Part shown: in pieces, positions 27,673 to 36,692 of the stretch
How the letters are laid out: each line of letters opens with the position of its first letter
How positions within the stretch are numbered: position 1 is the first letter of the stretch
NCBI RefSeq assembly: GCF_013404085.1
Contig: NZ_JABFHO010000001.1
Location: 2,987,001-3,051,000 of the forward strand
Direction: 5' to 3'
From: Winogradskyella helgolandensis
GTDB lineage: Bacteria; Bacteroidota; Bacteroidia; Flavobacteriales; Flavobacteriaceae
DNA: 64,000 bases
The notes under the pieces: model-generated
The model's database searches: none
The model's input: only the letters and a program-made list of their open reading frames with translations
Told to the model about the DNA's origin: nothing
Translations under genes and position numbers: made by a program

Positions 27673-28515
27673 ATGACATTCAAAATCACACATCAAACCC
27701 ATTATACATTTGATTCAGACGTGTTTTTGGAACCTCATTATTTAAGATTCAGACCAAGAGCTACTGCTTATCTCGATGTAACAAATTTTTCATTAGAAAT
27801 TTCACCGCAGCCAATAGGTCATAAAGTGATTTTAGATGAAGACCACAATAGCATTAACTTCTGTTGGTATGAAGGTATGACGAATCAACTTCAGATTACA
27901 GCCACCAGTATTTTGGAAACTAAAGACTTTAACCCGTTTGAATTTCTGGTGTATCCTTTGGCGTTTAATCAATTGCCGTTTCAATATAATGCGCTTCAGA
28001 AAAAAATATTGTTTTCAGCTTTAGAAGGTCAGCTTATTTCGCAAGAGTTATTGGATTATGGAGCTGCAATTATGGAAGGTTCGCAGTGCAAGACCATTCC
28101 CTATTTAAGACATCTTACCAAACAATTGCATGATGATTTTATAGTGGAATATAGAGAAGTAGGGTCACCTTTAGCTCCAGATATCACATTTCAACTAAAA
28201 AGAGGGTCGTGTCGTGATTTGTCTTGGATGCAAATTCATTTATTACGACAGCAAGGTTTTGCAGCGCGCTTTGTAAGTGGCTACTATTACTTCGACATGC
28301 TTCAACCAGAATACGAATTACACGCTTGGGTAGAAGTCTTTTTACCTGGAACGGGCTGGATTGGCTTGGATCCTAGTCATGGTATGTTAACCGGAAACAC
28401 GCATTTTCCTATCGCTTCAAGTGCCTATTTTGAGCAAACCATGCCAGTTTCAGGCGGTATACGTGGTAGCGCTAATTCCACATTAAAGACCAATTTATCC
28501 ATCGAAACATTATAA
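27673..28515 (+). CDS. Transglutaminase-like cysteine enzyme (set A)
   Basis: 280 residues. It has an N-terminal beta-rich domain (ITHQTHYTFDSDV...LRFRPRA) typical of bacterial transglutaminase-like proteins. The catalytic triad is visible: Cys180 (RGSCRDLSW), His217 (ELHAWVEV) and Asp233 (GWIGLDPSHG). Members may act as peptidases, amidases or cross-linkers; the sequence cannot tell which. No signal peptide is present, so it is cytoplasmic, where the ATP-grasp enzyme works. It is third in the plus-strand set. Confidence 0.92.
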   Translation: MTFKITHQTHYTFDSDVFLEPHYLRFRPRATAYLDVTNFSLEISPQPIGHKVILDEDHNSINFCWYEGMTNQLQITATSILETKDFNPFEFLVYPLAFNQLPFQYNALQKKILFSALEGQLISQELLDYGAAIMEGSQCKTIPYLRHLTKQLHDDFIVEYREVGSPLAPDITFQLKRGSCRDLSWMQIHLLRQQGFAARFVSGYYYFDMLQPEYELHAWVEVFLPGTGWIGLDPSHGMLTGNTHFPIASSAYFEQTMPVSGGIRGSANSTLKTNLSIETL

Positions 28516-28613
28516 CTTAGGATTGCCATTGTAAAAGTGATACAGTTCATAAAATTTTGAAATCGATTCATAAAATAACCGTTCTTTGCAAGATTAAATA
28601 ATTTTGATTCGTC

Positions 28614-29666
28614 ATGAAAATATTTCAATGTGGAAATTGTAATGCTTCTGTGTTTTTTGAAAACTACAGTTGCGACACCTGTGGTCATTTAACAGGCTAT
28701 AGAGCAACAGATCGTAAAATGCTTGCTTTTTCTCCAGATATAGCCGCACTTATTTCAGAAAGAGAACATGATGAATATAAGTATTGCAAGAATAATACCT
28801 ACAAGGTTTGCAATTGGGTGCTAGAGAAGGATGATCCTGAAGATTATTGTAGTGCCTGCCAACTCAACAGAACGATACCTAATTTATCTATAACCGATTC
28901 CGATAACTTTGAAAACTGGCAACATCTTGAAATTGCTAAGCATCGCTTAGTTTATCAATTACAGAAAATAGGTTTGCCATTAGCGAGTAAGCTTAAGCAT
29001 GAACATGGCTTGTGTTTCGATTTCGTAGAAAAATTAAACAATCCTAAATTAATGACTGGTCATGCAGATGGAGTCATCACAATACTAATTAGAGAAGGCA
29101 ATTCTGTTTTGAGAGAGCAAGCTAGAAAGGAGATGATAGAACCTTACAGAACATTAGTTGGACATTTACGACACGAAGTTGGGCATTATTTTTGGAATGT
29201 ATTAGTACGAGATGATGCGAAAGTTTTAGCTGAATACAGAGCTGTTTTTGGTGATGAAAGCCAAGATTATTCTGAAGCGCTTCAAAGCTATTATAAAGAA
29301 GGTGCACCAAAAGATTGGCAAAAATCATTTATTAGTGCGTATGCGACTTCGCATCCGTGGGAAGATTGGGCTGAAACTTGGGCGCATTATTTACATATTA
29401 TGGATATGGTAGAAACCGCCTATTTTTTTCGCTTGAATGTAAATCCGAAATTTAAATCTAAGGCCTTAAAAACAAAAGTGTCCTTTGATCCTTATACGAA
29501 AACGAATTTTGATATCATTTTAAGAAAGTGTGTTCCGTTGTCCTTAGCTGTAAATAGTATCAATAGAGCAATGGGAATTCCGGATGTTTATCCGTTTGTG
29601 ATTTCGCCACCAATAATTGAGAAATTGAAATTTATTCATCGGTTACTCCTGTTTAAGCGTAATTAA
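28614..29666 (+). CDS. Zinc-ribbon metallopeptidase (Peptidase_Mx/COG4307-like)
   Basis: 350 residues. An N-terminal zinc ribbon (Cys6, Cys9, Cys20, Cys23) and a second Cys group (58, 66, 79, 82) precede the catalytic part. HEVGH at 187-191 is a gluzincin-type zinc motif and WEDWAETWAHYLH supplies a plausible third ligand. No signal peptide, so cytoplasmic. It may have its own promoter: TTG at 28557, 21 nt, then GTTCTTTG at 28581, a weak -7 box. The 3' end is only 20 bp from the convergent transglutaminase gene. A proteolytic role within this ligase locus is inferred. Confidence 0.85.
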   Translation: MKIFQCGNCNASVFFENYSCDTCGHLTGYRATDRKMLAFSPDIAALISEREHDEYKYCKNNTYKVCNWVLEKDDPEDYCSACQLNRTIPNLSITDSDNFENWQHLEIAKHRLVYQLQKIGLPLASKLKHEHGLCFDFVEKLNNPKLMTGHADGVITILIREGNSVLREQARKEMIEPYRTLVGHLRHEVGHYFWNVLVRDDAKVLAEYRAVFGDESQDYSEALQSYYKEGAPKDWQKSFISAYATSHPWEDWAETWAHYLHIMDMVETAYFFRLNVNPKFKSKALKTKVSFDPYTKTNFDIILRKCVPLSLAVNSINRAMGIPDVYPFVISPPIIEKLKFIHRLLLFKRN

Positions 29667-29686
29667 TGTAAGTCAATATTAAATGA

Positions 29687-30616
29687 TTATTGTTGTTGCG
29701 ATTGACTCTGCATTTGATTAAGGTCTGAAACAGCAGGTCTTAAATCTACAGACACTTCCATGGTATTTTTACCCATACTATAGATCACTCCTTTTAAAGG
29801 AGGCACATCATAATAATCTCTACCATGTGCGACAACGATGTGTTGGTTTTTTGGTATTTGATTATTTGTAGGATCAAAATCTACCCAACCGTAGGTTGGA
29901 ATGTAAACGGAAAACCACGCGTGAGAAGCATCGGTTCCTATGAGTTTTTCTTTACCTTTCGGTGGAACCGTTTCAATATAACCACTCACATATTTAGCTG
30001 GTAAACCCATAGAACGCACGCAGGCAATTGCGATTTGTGCAAAATCTTGACAAACCCCTTTTTTGGCACTCATAACAGCTTCTAAAGGTGTAGCGATATT
30101 GGTGAAGCCTGGTACAAAATCAAAATCCGTATAAATACGTTGCATTAGCTCATAAGTAGCTTCGTAAAGAGAACGTTCAGGCTTAAATGATAGCGCTGCA
30201 TAGGCTTTGATGTCTTCACTAGATGTTGATATTAGTGGCGAAGGCATTACAAATTGTCTGGCGTCAATAAGGTCTGATTCTGTACCTTTTAAGTGTACTT
30301 TTGTTTCTTCTACAGTGACTTTTTTAGCTTGTAAAAAAAGGCTTTCATCAAACTGTTTACTATAATCTCGCTCTACTTTACTACGTGCAATAACAATTAA
30401 CTCCTTATGATGCTGTTGTATTGAAAATCGTGTTACAGCATTTCCAAAGAAATCTAAGCGTTCAGTAATATCGGTTGGAGTAGGTGTAATTTCTAAATTA
30501 TAATCCAAAAGCGTTTGTCCTGGAAAACTCTTAGGTTTTAATGTGGTTAAATTATGACAGAACGAAGCGCCATGTTCGTATGTGTATTTCGTTTTATGCC
30601 AAAGATCAAAAATCAT
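29687..30616 (-). CDS. Transglutaminase-like cysteine enzyme (set B)
   Basis: 309 residues from the ATG at 30616 (MIFDLWHKTKYTYEHGASFC). An upstream start at 30715 would lie within the preceding gene and add residues foreign to the family, so I reject it. The triad is Cys189 (KGVCQDFAQ), His232 (ASHAWFSV) and Asp248 (WVDFDPTNN). The gene begins 1 nt after the stop of the ATP-grasp/alpha-E gene, suggesting translational coupling. Its C-terminus is NQMQSQSQQQ (residues 300-309), a Gln/Ser tail like that of the alpha-E protein on the other strand. Confidence 0.92.
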   Translation of the reverse strand: MIFDLWHKTKYTYEHGASFCHNLTTLKPKSFPGQTLLDYNLEITPTPTDITERLDFFGNAVTRFSIQQHHKELIVIARSKVERDYSKQFDESLFLQAKKVTVEETKVHLKGTESDLIDARQFVMPSPLISTSSEDIKAYAALSFKPERSLYEATYELMQRIYTDFDFVPGFTNIATPLEAVMSAKKGVCQDFAQIAIACVRSMGLPAKYVSGYIETVPPKGKEKLIGTDASHAWFSVYIPTYGWVDFDPTNNQIPKNQHIVVAHGRDYYDVPPLKGVIYSMGKNTMEVSVDLRPAVSDLNQMQSQSQQQ

Positions 30617-30617
30617 A

Positions 30618-33170
30618 TTATGTCGTGATATTTCGGTTAACCAACTGTTTTTGGGGTTGCGAATGATTAAAATAAGTATCTGAAATAGATAAGGATGTGA
30701 CATGTAATAAATCACTTAAATCTGACAATACCTTATCCATGTTTTCTCGCATATTAGATTTAGGATCTACAACTAAAAGTTCTGCAACGTTTAAACTGTC
30801 AATTTTAGAAATGACCGTATTGATGTTTTCCTGACACACGGTAAGTTGTGCGTTTTCATTTGTATTTGGTAACTTATCAATATCTTTCTTTAAGCGGTAC
30901 ATTTGATAAGTTAAGGACCTCGAATATTCCTTATCTAAAATAATCAAATTCAAGACGTTCTCTAAACTTAAATACGAGTTGTAACTATATCGGTAAATAT
31001 TTAAGCTTTCATGACTATTTAATAAGGATTCTAAAATTTCATATTCTAATTCTTCATCGTGATTTACAATTAACAAGGCTCTGAATTTTTCAATATTCAT
31101 AGCACCAATTTCGAGCTGCAAACCAATAAAATAGAGTAGGAGTCCTTGACGAACGAGAATACTTTCTTCAGTAAGCGTCATAAAAGCGATGAGCCTTGTA
31201 ATGATCTTATCGAAAAAATTAGTCAGTTTGTAAACGGTGTAATCCTCTTCCTTTTTTAAGTTTTTTATATGTTTCTGAATACCATCAAAAACGCGCCACA
31301 TATCCCTAGACCATAAATTTCGTAAGGCATAGTAAGACGAACTAAAACTTTGCATGGATTGGGCAAAACTTCCAATTTTGGTTTCGTCTAAAATGATATC
31401 TTTTATCTCAATTAAAGGATTGTTTAACACCTCTTCATCTTCGGCCATAAAACCAGGGAAGGTAGACGTGATTTTTGTAATGGATTGAAAGAGTATTTTT
31501 AAACTTTCAGATTCTGGTTTTCGGTCGTTGTATTGCGCATGTGTCATTTGACTGAGCACCATTCTTAAATAGCGCGCAGTCACTAAAGCTCTACCGATAT
31601 ATCTACCCGACCAAAATAAATTTTCTGCGGTATTACTCGGTACATCATTGATGTCTGTAGAGCGACTAGAATTGGTTTTATTCCACGCATAATTTTGAAG
31701 TGTGGGTTGCGGAGCATCATTTACCACCCAAAAATCTTTACTCGTACCACCACGTTGATTGGACACAAATAACTCTTCGCGTTCTGGCGCCACACGTACT
31801 AAACCACCAGGCATTACACTATAACCGTCACCTTTTGCAATGGCGAACGTACGACAAGAAATTTTACGAGGTTCCAAGTGATGGCTGACAAAATTTGGTG
31901 CTGTAGAAAAGGATATTTTTTCTTGAGCTACGAATTTATGCGGATGTTCTAATATTTCTTTTTTAAGCTGTTCAATAGCTTTTTTATCGAGAAATTCACA
32001 GAAATAGATGTTTTCTCTGTTGGATCTATCGATGCGTTTCAAAACAAATGCCGATAAATCTGCAAGGACGTGCTTTCGTTCTTTTTCTTGACCACACCAC
32101 CAAGAGGCAATTTGTGGTAAGATTAAGTCTTCCTTTAAAAAGTACTTAGAAATATTTTCCATAAACGGAATCAAAGCAGGATTCTCTAAAACACCACTTC
32201 CTATAGGATTGACAACTGTAACGTTTTGTAAACGTACCGCTTCTAATAAGCCAGCCACACCTAAATAAGAATCCTCACGTAATTCTAGAGGATCCATAAA
32301 GGTATCATCGATACGTCGTAATATGACATCAACTTGTTTTAAACCTTTTAAAGATTTTAACCATACTTTACCATGGCGCACCACTAAATCGTTTCCTTTT
32401 ACCAATGGATACCCTAAAAAGGACGATAAATACGCATGTTCAAAATAGGTTTCGTTATGTGGTCCTGGTGTTAAAATAACCACCATTGGCCGTTCTACTT
32501 TAGTCGATGCCGAATTTAATAATAAGGCATTAAAATCATTAAAGAAATTAGACGGTTGTGTGACGTTTATATTTTTGAATAATTCAGGACTAATTTTACT
32601 GGTAGAGAATCGGTTTTCTAGTGCATAGCCCATACCAGAAGGTGCTTGGGTGCGGTCGTTCACCACCCACATTCGTCCATCTGGTCCTCGCGCCAAATCT
32701 GCTGCGTAAACCGAAAGTTGTTTTGCATTTTTATATTGAATTTGATCGCAAGCTCTTAAAAAACCGCTGTGTGCATAAATGACTTCCGGTGGAATAATAC
32801 CATTTTTAAGCAGGTCTCGTTTTCCATATAAATCCTTTAAAACAAGATTTAATAGTTCGGCACGTTGCTGAATTCCCTTTTCAACCTCACTCCATTCCTT
32901 TTGATGAATAATAAAGGGTACTACATTGAGATCCCAAGGTCTATTTAATCCTTTTGGATCGTTATAAACATTATAGGTTACACCGTTTTCCGCTAACAAC
33001 CAATTGATTTCTGTCTGCTTTGAAGCAAGCTGTTTTGAACCAATATTTAATAAGTTTTTAGACAATACTTTCCAATTGTCTTTAATGCTCATTTTAGACG
33101 TGAGCAACTCATCGTAGCCAGGTGATGCTGAAAAATAATTTTCAAATAATGTCTTTGTTAGGGTCTTCAT
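30618..33170 (-). CDS. Permuted ATP-grasp fused to alpha-E domain
   Basis: 850 residues. Residues about 20-490 are a permuted ATP-grasp domain and about 515-830 an alpha-E domain (SNTAENLFWSGRYIGRALVTARYLR). In the ATP-grasp part, the block that reads VLEDNLRCPSG in the standalone paralogue reads VVNDRTQAPSG here, and the glycine-rich loop after the ATP-site Lys is not present (LKRIDRSNREN). The family's fused members share this wording. The ligase may therefore use a different mechanism or partner. It is second in the minus-strand set, 20 bp after the DUF2126 gene and 1 nt before a transglutaminase. Confidence 0.9.
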   Translation of the reverse strand: MKTLTKTLFENYFSASPGYDELLTSKMSIKDNWKVLSKNLLNIGSKQLASKQTEINWLLAENGVTYNVYNDPKGLNRPWDLNVVPFIIHQKEWSEVEKGIQQRAELLNLVLKDLYGKRDLLKNGIIPPEVIYAHSGFLRACDQIQYKNAKQLSVYAADLARGPDGRMWVVNDRTQAPSGMGYALENRFSTSKISPELFKNINVTQPSNFFNDFNALLLNSASTKVERPMVVILTPGPHNETYFEHAYLSSFLGYPLVKGNDLVVRHGKVWLKSLKGLKQVDVILRRIDDTFMDPLELREDSYLGVAGLLEAVRLQNVTVVNPIGSGVLENPALIPFMENISKYFLKEDLILPQIASWWCGQEKERKHVLADLSAFVLKRIDRSNRENIYFCEFLDKKAIEQLKKEILEHPHKFVAQEKISFSTAPNFVSHHLEPRKISCRTFAIAKGDGYSVMPGGLVRVAPEREELFVSNQRGGTSKDFWVVNDAPQPTLQNYAWNKTNSSRSTDINDVPSNTAENLFWSGRYIGRALVTARYLRMVLSQMTHAQYNDRKPESESLKILFQSITKITSTFPGFMAEDEEVLNNPLIEIKDIILDETKIGSFAQSMQSFSSSYYALRNLWSRDMWRVFDGIQKHIKNLKKEEDYTVYKLTNFFDKIITRLIAFMTLTEESILVRQGLLLYFIGLQLEIGAMNIEKFRALLIVNHDEELEYEILESLLNSHESLNIYRYSYNSYLSLENVLNLIILDKEYSRSLTYQMYRLKKDIDKLPNTNENAQLTVCQENINTVISKIDSLNVAELLVVDPKSNMRENMDKVLSDLSDLLHVTSLSISDTYFNHSQPQKQLVNRNITT

Positions 33171-33190
33171 ATAATGAACAACAACGCTTT

Positions 33191-36100
33191 TTATTTTTTA
33201 CGTAAATCTAGAGTATAAGGAAATTCAAAATTAACTGGTAATTCCTTATAAGAAAAACGTTTTGAGCTACTTTTTTCTTCAACATTTCTTAAGGTTGGTT
33301 CGGTATCAAAAGTCATGTTTTCAAATGGACTAATTTCACCTTGTGTATGGCCAAATTCCCAAAAACGGTTAATGCGTCGCGATTCAGCTTCAAAGCTATT
33401 TACAGGATGTACATCATAAGAACGTCCACCAGGATGCGCTACAAAATAGGTGCAACCTCCAATAGAGCGTTTGTTCCAAGTATCTACAATATCAAAAACC
33501 AATGGAGTATCTGCTTCAATGGTTGGGTGCAATGCAGAATAGGGGTTCCAAGCTTTGTAGCGAATACCAGCAACATATTCCCCTTTTACACCTGTATTTT
33601 TCAATTGTACTTTAACTCCGTTACAGGTTAATACAAAACGCTCATCCACAAAATTGGACACTTTTACTTGTAAACGTTCTAAAGATGAATCGACATATCT
33701 TGCGGTTCCACCACCTGTCATTTCTTCGCCTAAAACATTCCAAGGTTCAATACCTGCTCGTAATTCGAGATGAATATTGTTAATTTCTAACATGCCATGC
33801 AGTGGAAATCTAAATTCGAAAAAGGGATTGAACCAATCTTCTTCAAATTGATAACCTGCTTTGTTTAATTGATCCACAATGTCTTTAATATCTTCTCTTA
33901 CATAATGTTCAATTAAGAATTTATCATGCAACTCTGTTCCCCAACGCACTAAATTGTGTTCGTACGGTTTTTTCCAGAACCAAGAGACTAAGGTTCTTAC
34001 CAATAACATTTGTACCAAACTCATTTTAGGATGTGGTGGCATATCAAAACCACGCAATTCTAAAATTCCTAAGCGTCCGGTTGACGAATCTGGAGAGTAT
34101 AATTTATCGATACAGAATTCTGCTCTGTGCGTGTTTCCTGTTAAATCGGTGAGTAAATGTCTAAATAAACGATCGGTTAACCAAAATGGGACTTCACCAT
34201 CTTTTGGAATTTGACTAAAAGCAATTTCGAGTTCATATAAATTATCTTGTCGTGCTTCATCTATCCTTGGAGCCTGACTTGTAGGCCCAACAAACGAACC
34301 AGAAAACAAGTAACTTAATCCAGGATGATGCTGCCAAAAGGTTAATAAACTTCTCAGTAAACTAGGCTTTCTTAATAGCGGACTATCCGCAGGACTTGTG
34401 CCTCCTAATGTCACGTGATTGCCACCTCCTGTGCCTGTATGTTTACCATCTAACATAAATTTTTCAGTCCCTAAACGCGATAGTTTGGCTTGCTCGTAAA
34501 AGGTGAGTGTATTGTTGACTAAATCGGTCCAATTGGTTACAGGATGGACGTTAACTTCAATAACACCAGGATCTGGAGTGATTTTTAACGATTCTAATCG
34601 GTTGTCTTTAGGAGGATCGTAACCTTCCATAATGACAGGCACTTTTAGTGCTTTTGCTGTAAATTCGATAGCTGCAATTAGATCTAAAAAGTTTTCAGCT
34701 GTATCTAATGGAGGTAAGAATAAATATAATTTGCCATCTCGTATTTCTGAACAAATAGCGGTTCTAACAAAATAATTAGGCTGATTGCTATCGTATCCAT
34801 TCTCTATAAAATCTTTATGGCGTCTTTTAACGGAATCTCTAAAGCTTGGTAAACGTTTCTTTTGAGAGAACAAATCGGGTTCATATACAGGAAACACTTC
34901 ATTATCTGGTTTTTCTAATAAAGAACTTAATGGTAATCTAAGTCCCATTGGAGAATTACCTGGAGTTAGAAATAAGTGTTGTCTTCTAAATTCCCATTGA
35001 CTTGTAAACCATTTTCCATCGGTACTATTTAAGGGTAATAAATAGCCCACAGGAGTGGACGTGCCTTTTTCTAAAATATCTTTAAGTTTATTTTTGACTA
35101 ACGTATTGTCTCTATCTTTTGTAGGATCTACATCTATAGGGAGATTCCCGTGTTCCCATAAAAAATAGAAGGCATCTTCAAAACCTGGTATTATATGCTG
35201 TGTAGAAACCCCTAAATACGCCGTTAAGGTTTCTAAAAATAATTTATCGTAATCTGGTGGTACTGTATAATTGTCAACATACGTACCGAGATATCTTTTG
35301 TTATACCAAATTGGTCTTTGATCTTTTCGCCAACAAATTTCTATTTGCCATCTTGGTAAAGGTTCGCCTGGATACCATTTACCCTGAGCATGATGTAACA
35401 CACCGCCTTTACCAAATTCGTGATGTAAGCGTTTCGATAATTCTTTGGCAAGTTTTTGTTTGTGAGGTCCATCGGCATCTGTATTCCATTCCGGAGACTC
35501 TAAATCATCAATAGAAATAAAGGTCGGTTCGCCACCCATGGTTAAGCGCACATCATTCTTTTGTAATTGCCGTTCTACTTTATGCCCTAATTTATCAATG
35601 GCTTTCCATTGGTCTTCGGTATATGGCTTTGTGACTCGTGGTGATTCAAAAATTCGTGTGACTTTATTTTCAAAGAAGAACTCTGTTTCACATTTGTCGG
35701 TCATTCCCGAAACCGGAGCCGCACTCTCAAAAGATGGAGTACAGGCTAAAGGAATATGACCTTCTCCAGCTAATAGGCCAGAGGTGGCATCAAAACCAAT
35801 CCAACCAGCACCAGGTAAATACACTTCTGCCCAAGCGTGTAAATCGGTAAAATCCTCTTCAGGACCAGAAGGGCCATCTAATGACTTTTCATCCGATCTT
35901 AGTTGCACCAAATAACCCGAAACAAATCGTGCTCCAAAACCTAAATGTCTTAAGGCTTGTACAAATAACCAGGCGTAATCTCTACAAGACCCTTTTTTTG
36001 TTTCTAAGGTATCTTCACAGGTTTGAACACCAGGATCCATTCTGATATTATAACTGAGATATTCATAAATCATTTGATTGACATGAATAAGAAAATAGAT

Positions 36101-36523
36101 GGTTTTTCTTGGAGTATAATCTAAGGTTTCTAAAAATTCATTTAGTAATTCACCATCATCTGTAATTTCTAAATAGGGCTGTAATTCTTTTTTTACCGTT
36201 TCGGTATATTTAAATGGAAATTCTTCAGCATATTCCTCTATAAAAAAATCGAAAGGATTAATCGTTTGTAAATCGGCAATAATCTCAACGTCCACAGACA
36301 ACTCATCCGTTTTCTCAGGAAAAACCAAACGCGCCACATAATTTCCAAATGGATCTTGTTGCCAATTGAAAAATTGATTTTCTGGAGTAATCTTTATTGA
36401 ATAGGATTCAATTGGAGTTCTAGAGTGTGGAGCTGGTCGTAATCTAAAAACATGCGGAGACAAGGATACTTTACGATCATATTTGTACGTAGTCTTATGA
36501 GATATTACAATTTTTAATGCCAT
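33191..36523 (-). CDS. Transglutaminase fused to DUF2126 putative amidoligase
   Basis: 1110 residues, the full length of this family (COG4196). Residues 1-300 are a transglutaminase-like domain with triad Cys180 (KGSCRDYAW), His229 (DLHAWAEV) and Asp245 (GFDATSG). From about 333 (LTMGGEPTFISID) to the C-terminus lies DUF2126, a predicted COOH-NH2 ligase (amidoligase) domain, with GGVLHHAQGKWYPGE and GTGGGNHVTLGG conserved. It is the first gene of the three-gene minus-strand set. A weak TTATTTTG box lies about 60 nt upstream. The substrate is unknown; transglutaminase plus ligase in one chain suggests linked cutting and joining of peptide bonds. Confidence 0.92.
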   Translation of the reverse strand: MALKIVISHKTTYKYDRKVSLSPHVFRLRPAPHSRTPIESYSIKITPENQFFNWQQDPFGNYVARLVFPEKTDELSVDVEIIADLQTINPFDFFIEEYAEEFPFKYTETVKKELQPYLEITDDGELLNEFLETLDYTPRKTIYFLIHVNQMIYEYLSYNIRMDPGVQTCEDTLETKKGSCRDYAWLFVQALRHLGFGARFVSGYLVQLRSDEKSLDGPSGPEEDFTDLHAWAEVYLPGAGWIGFDATSGLLAGEGHIPLACTPSFESAAPVSGMTDKCETEFFFENKVTRIFESPRVTKPYTEDQWKAIDKLGHKVERQLQKNDVRLTMGGEPTFISIDDLESPEWNTDADGPHKQKLAKELSKRLHHEFGKGGVLHHAQGKWYPGEPLPRWQIEICWRKDQRPIWYNKRYLGTYVDNYTVPPDYDKLFLETLTAYLGVSTQHIIPGFEDAFYFLWEHGNLPIDVDPTKDRDNTLVKNKLKDILEKGTSTPVGYLLPLNSTDGKWFTSQWEFRRQHLFLTPGNSPMGLRLPLSSLLEKPDNEVFPVYEPDLFSQKKRLPSFRDSVKRRHKDFIENGYDSNQPNYFVRTAICSEIRDGKLYLFLPPLDTAENFLDLIAAIEFTAKALKVPVIMEGYDPPKDNRLESLKITPDPGVIEVNVHPVTNWTDLVNNTLTFYEQAKLSRLGTEKFMLDGKHTGTGGGNHVTLGGTSPADSPLLRKPSLLRSLLTFWQHHPGLSYLFSGSFVGPTSQAPRIDEARQDNLYELEIAFSQIPKDGEVPFWLTDRLFRHLLTDLTGNTHRAEFCIDKLYSPDSSTGRLGILELRGFDMPPHPKMSLVQMLLVRTLVSWFWKKPYEHNLVRWGTELHDKFLIEHYVREDIKDIVDQLNKAGYQFEEDWFNPFFEFRFPLHGMLEINNIHLELRAGIEPWNVLGEEMTGGGTARYVDSSLERLQVKVSNFVDERFVLTCNGVKVQLKNTGVKGEYVAGIRYKAWNPYSALHPTIEADTPLVFDIVDTWNKRSIGGCTYFVAHPGGRSYDVHPVNSFEAESRRINRFWEFGHTQGEISPFENMTFDTEPTLRNVEEKSSSKRFSYKELPVNFEFPYTLDLRKK

Positions 36524-36692
36524 AGTATTGGTTGATATATAAATTTAGTAGCACAATAGAATGAAAACATCTAATGTCTATGCAAAATAAGGTATTTTAC
36601 CTAAACCTAATATGGAAACCAAACGATTGTTAATTTTTTTGGATTAATCCAATCAAAAGTAGAAATGGTTTTTAAAATCGTAATTAAAATGG

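Noticed and set aside
30617..30715. N-terminal extension of the set B transglutaminase
   Set aside because: It would overlap the preceding gene by about 100 bp and lacks family similarity; the ATG at 30616 fits the family start and the 1-nt gap.
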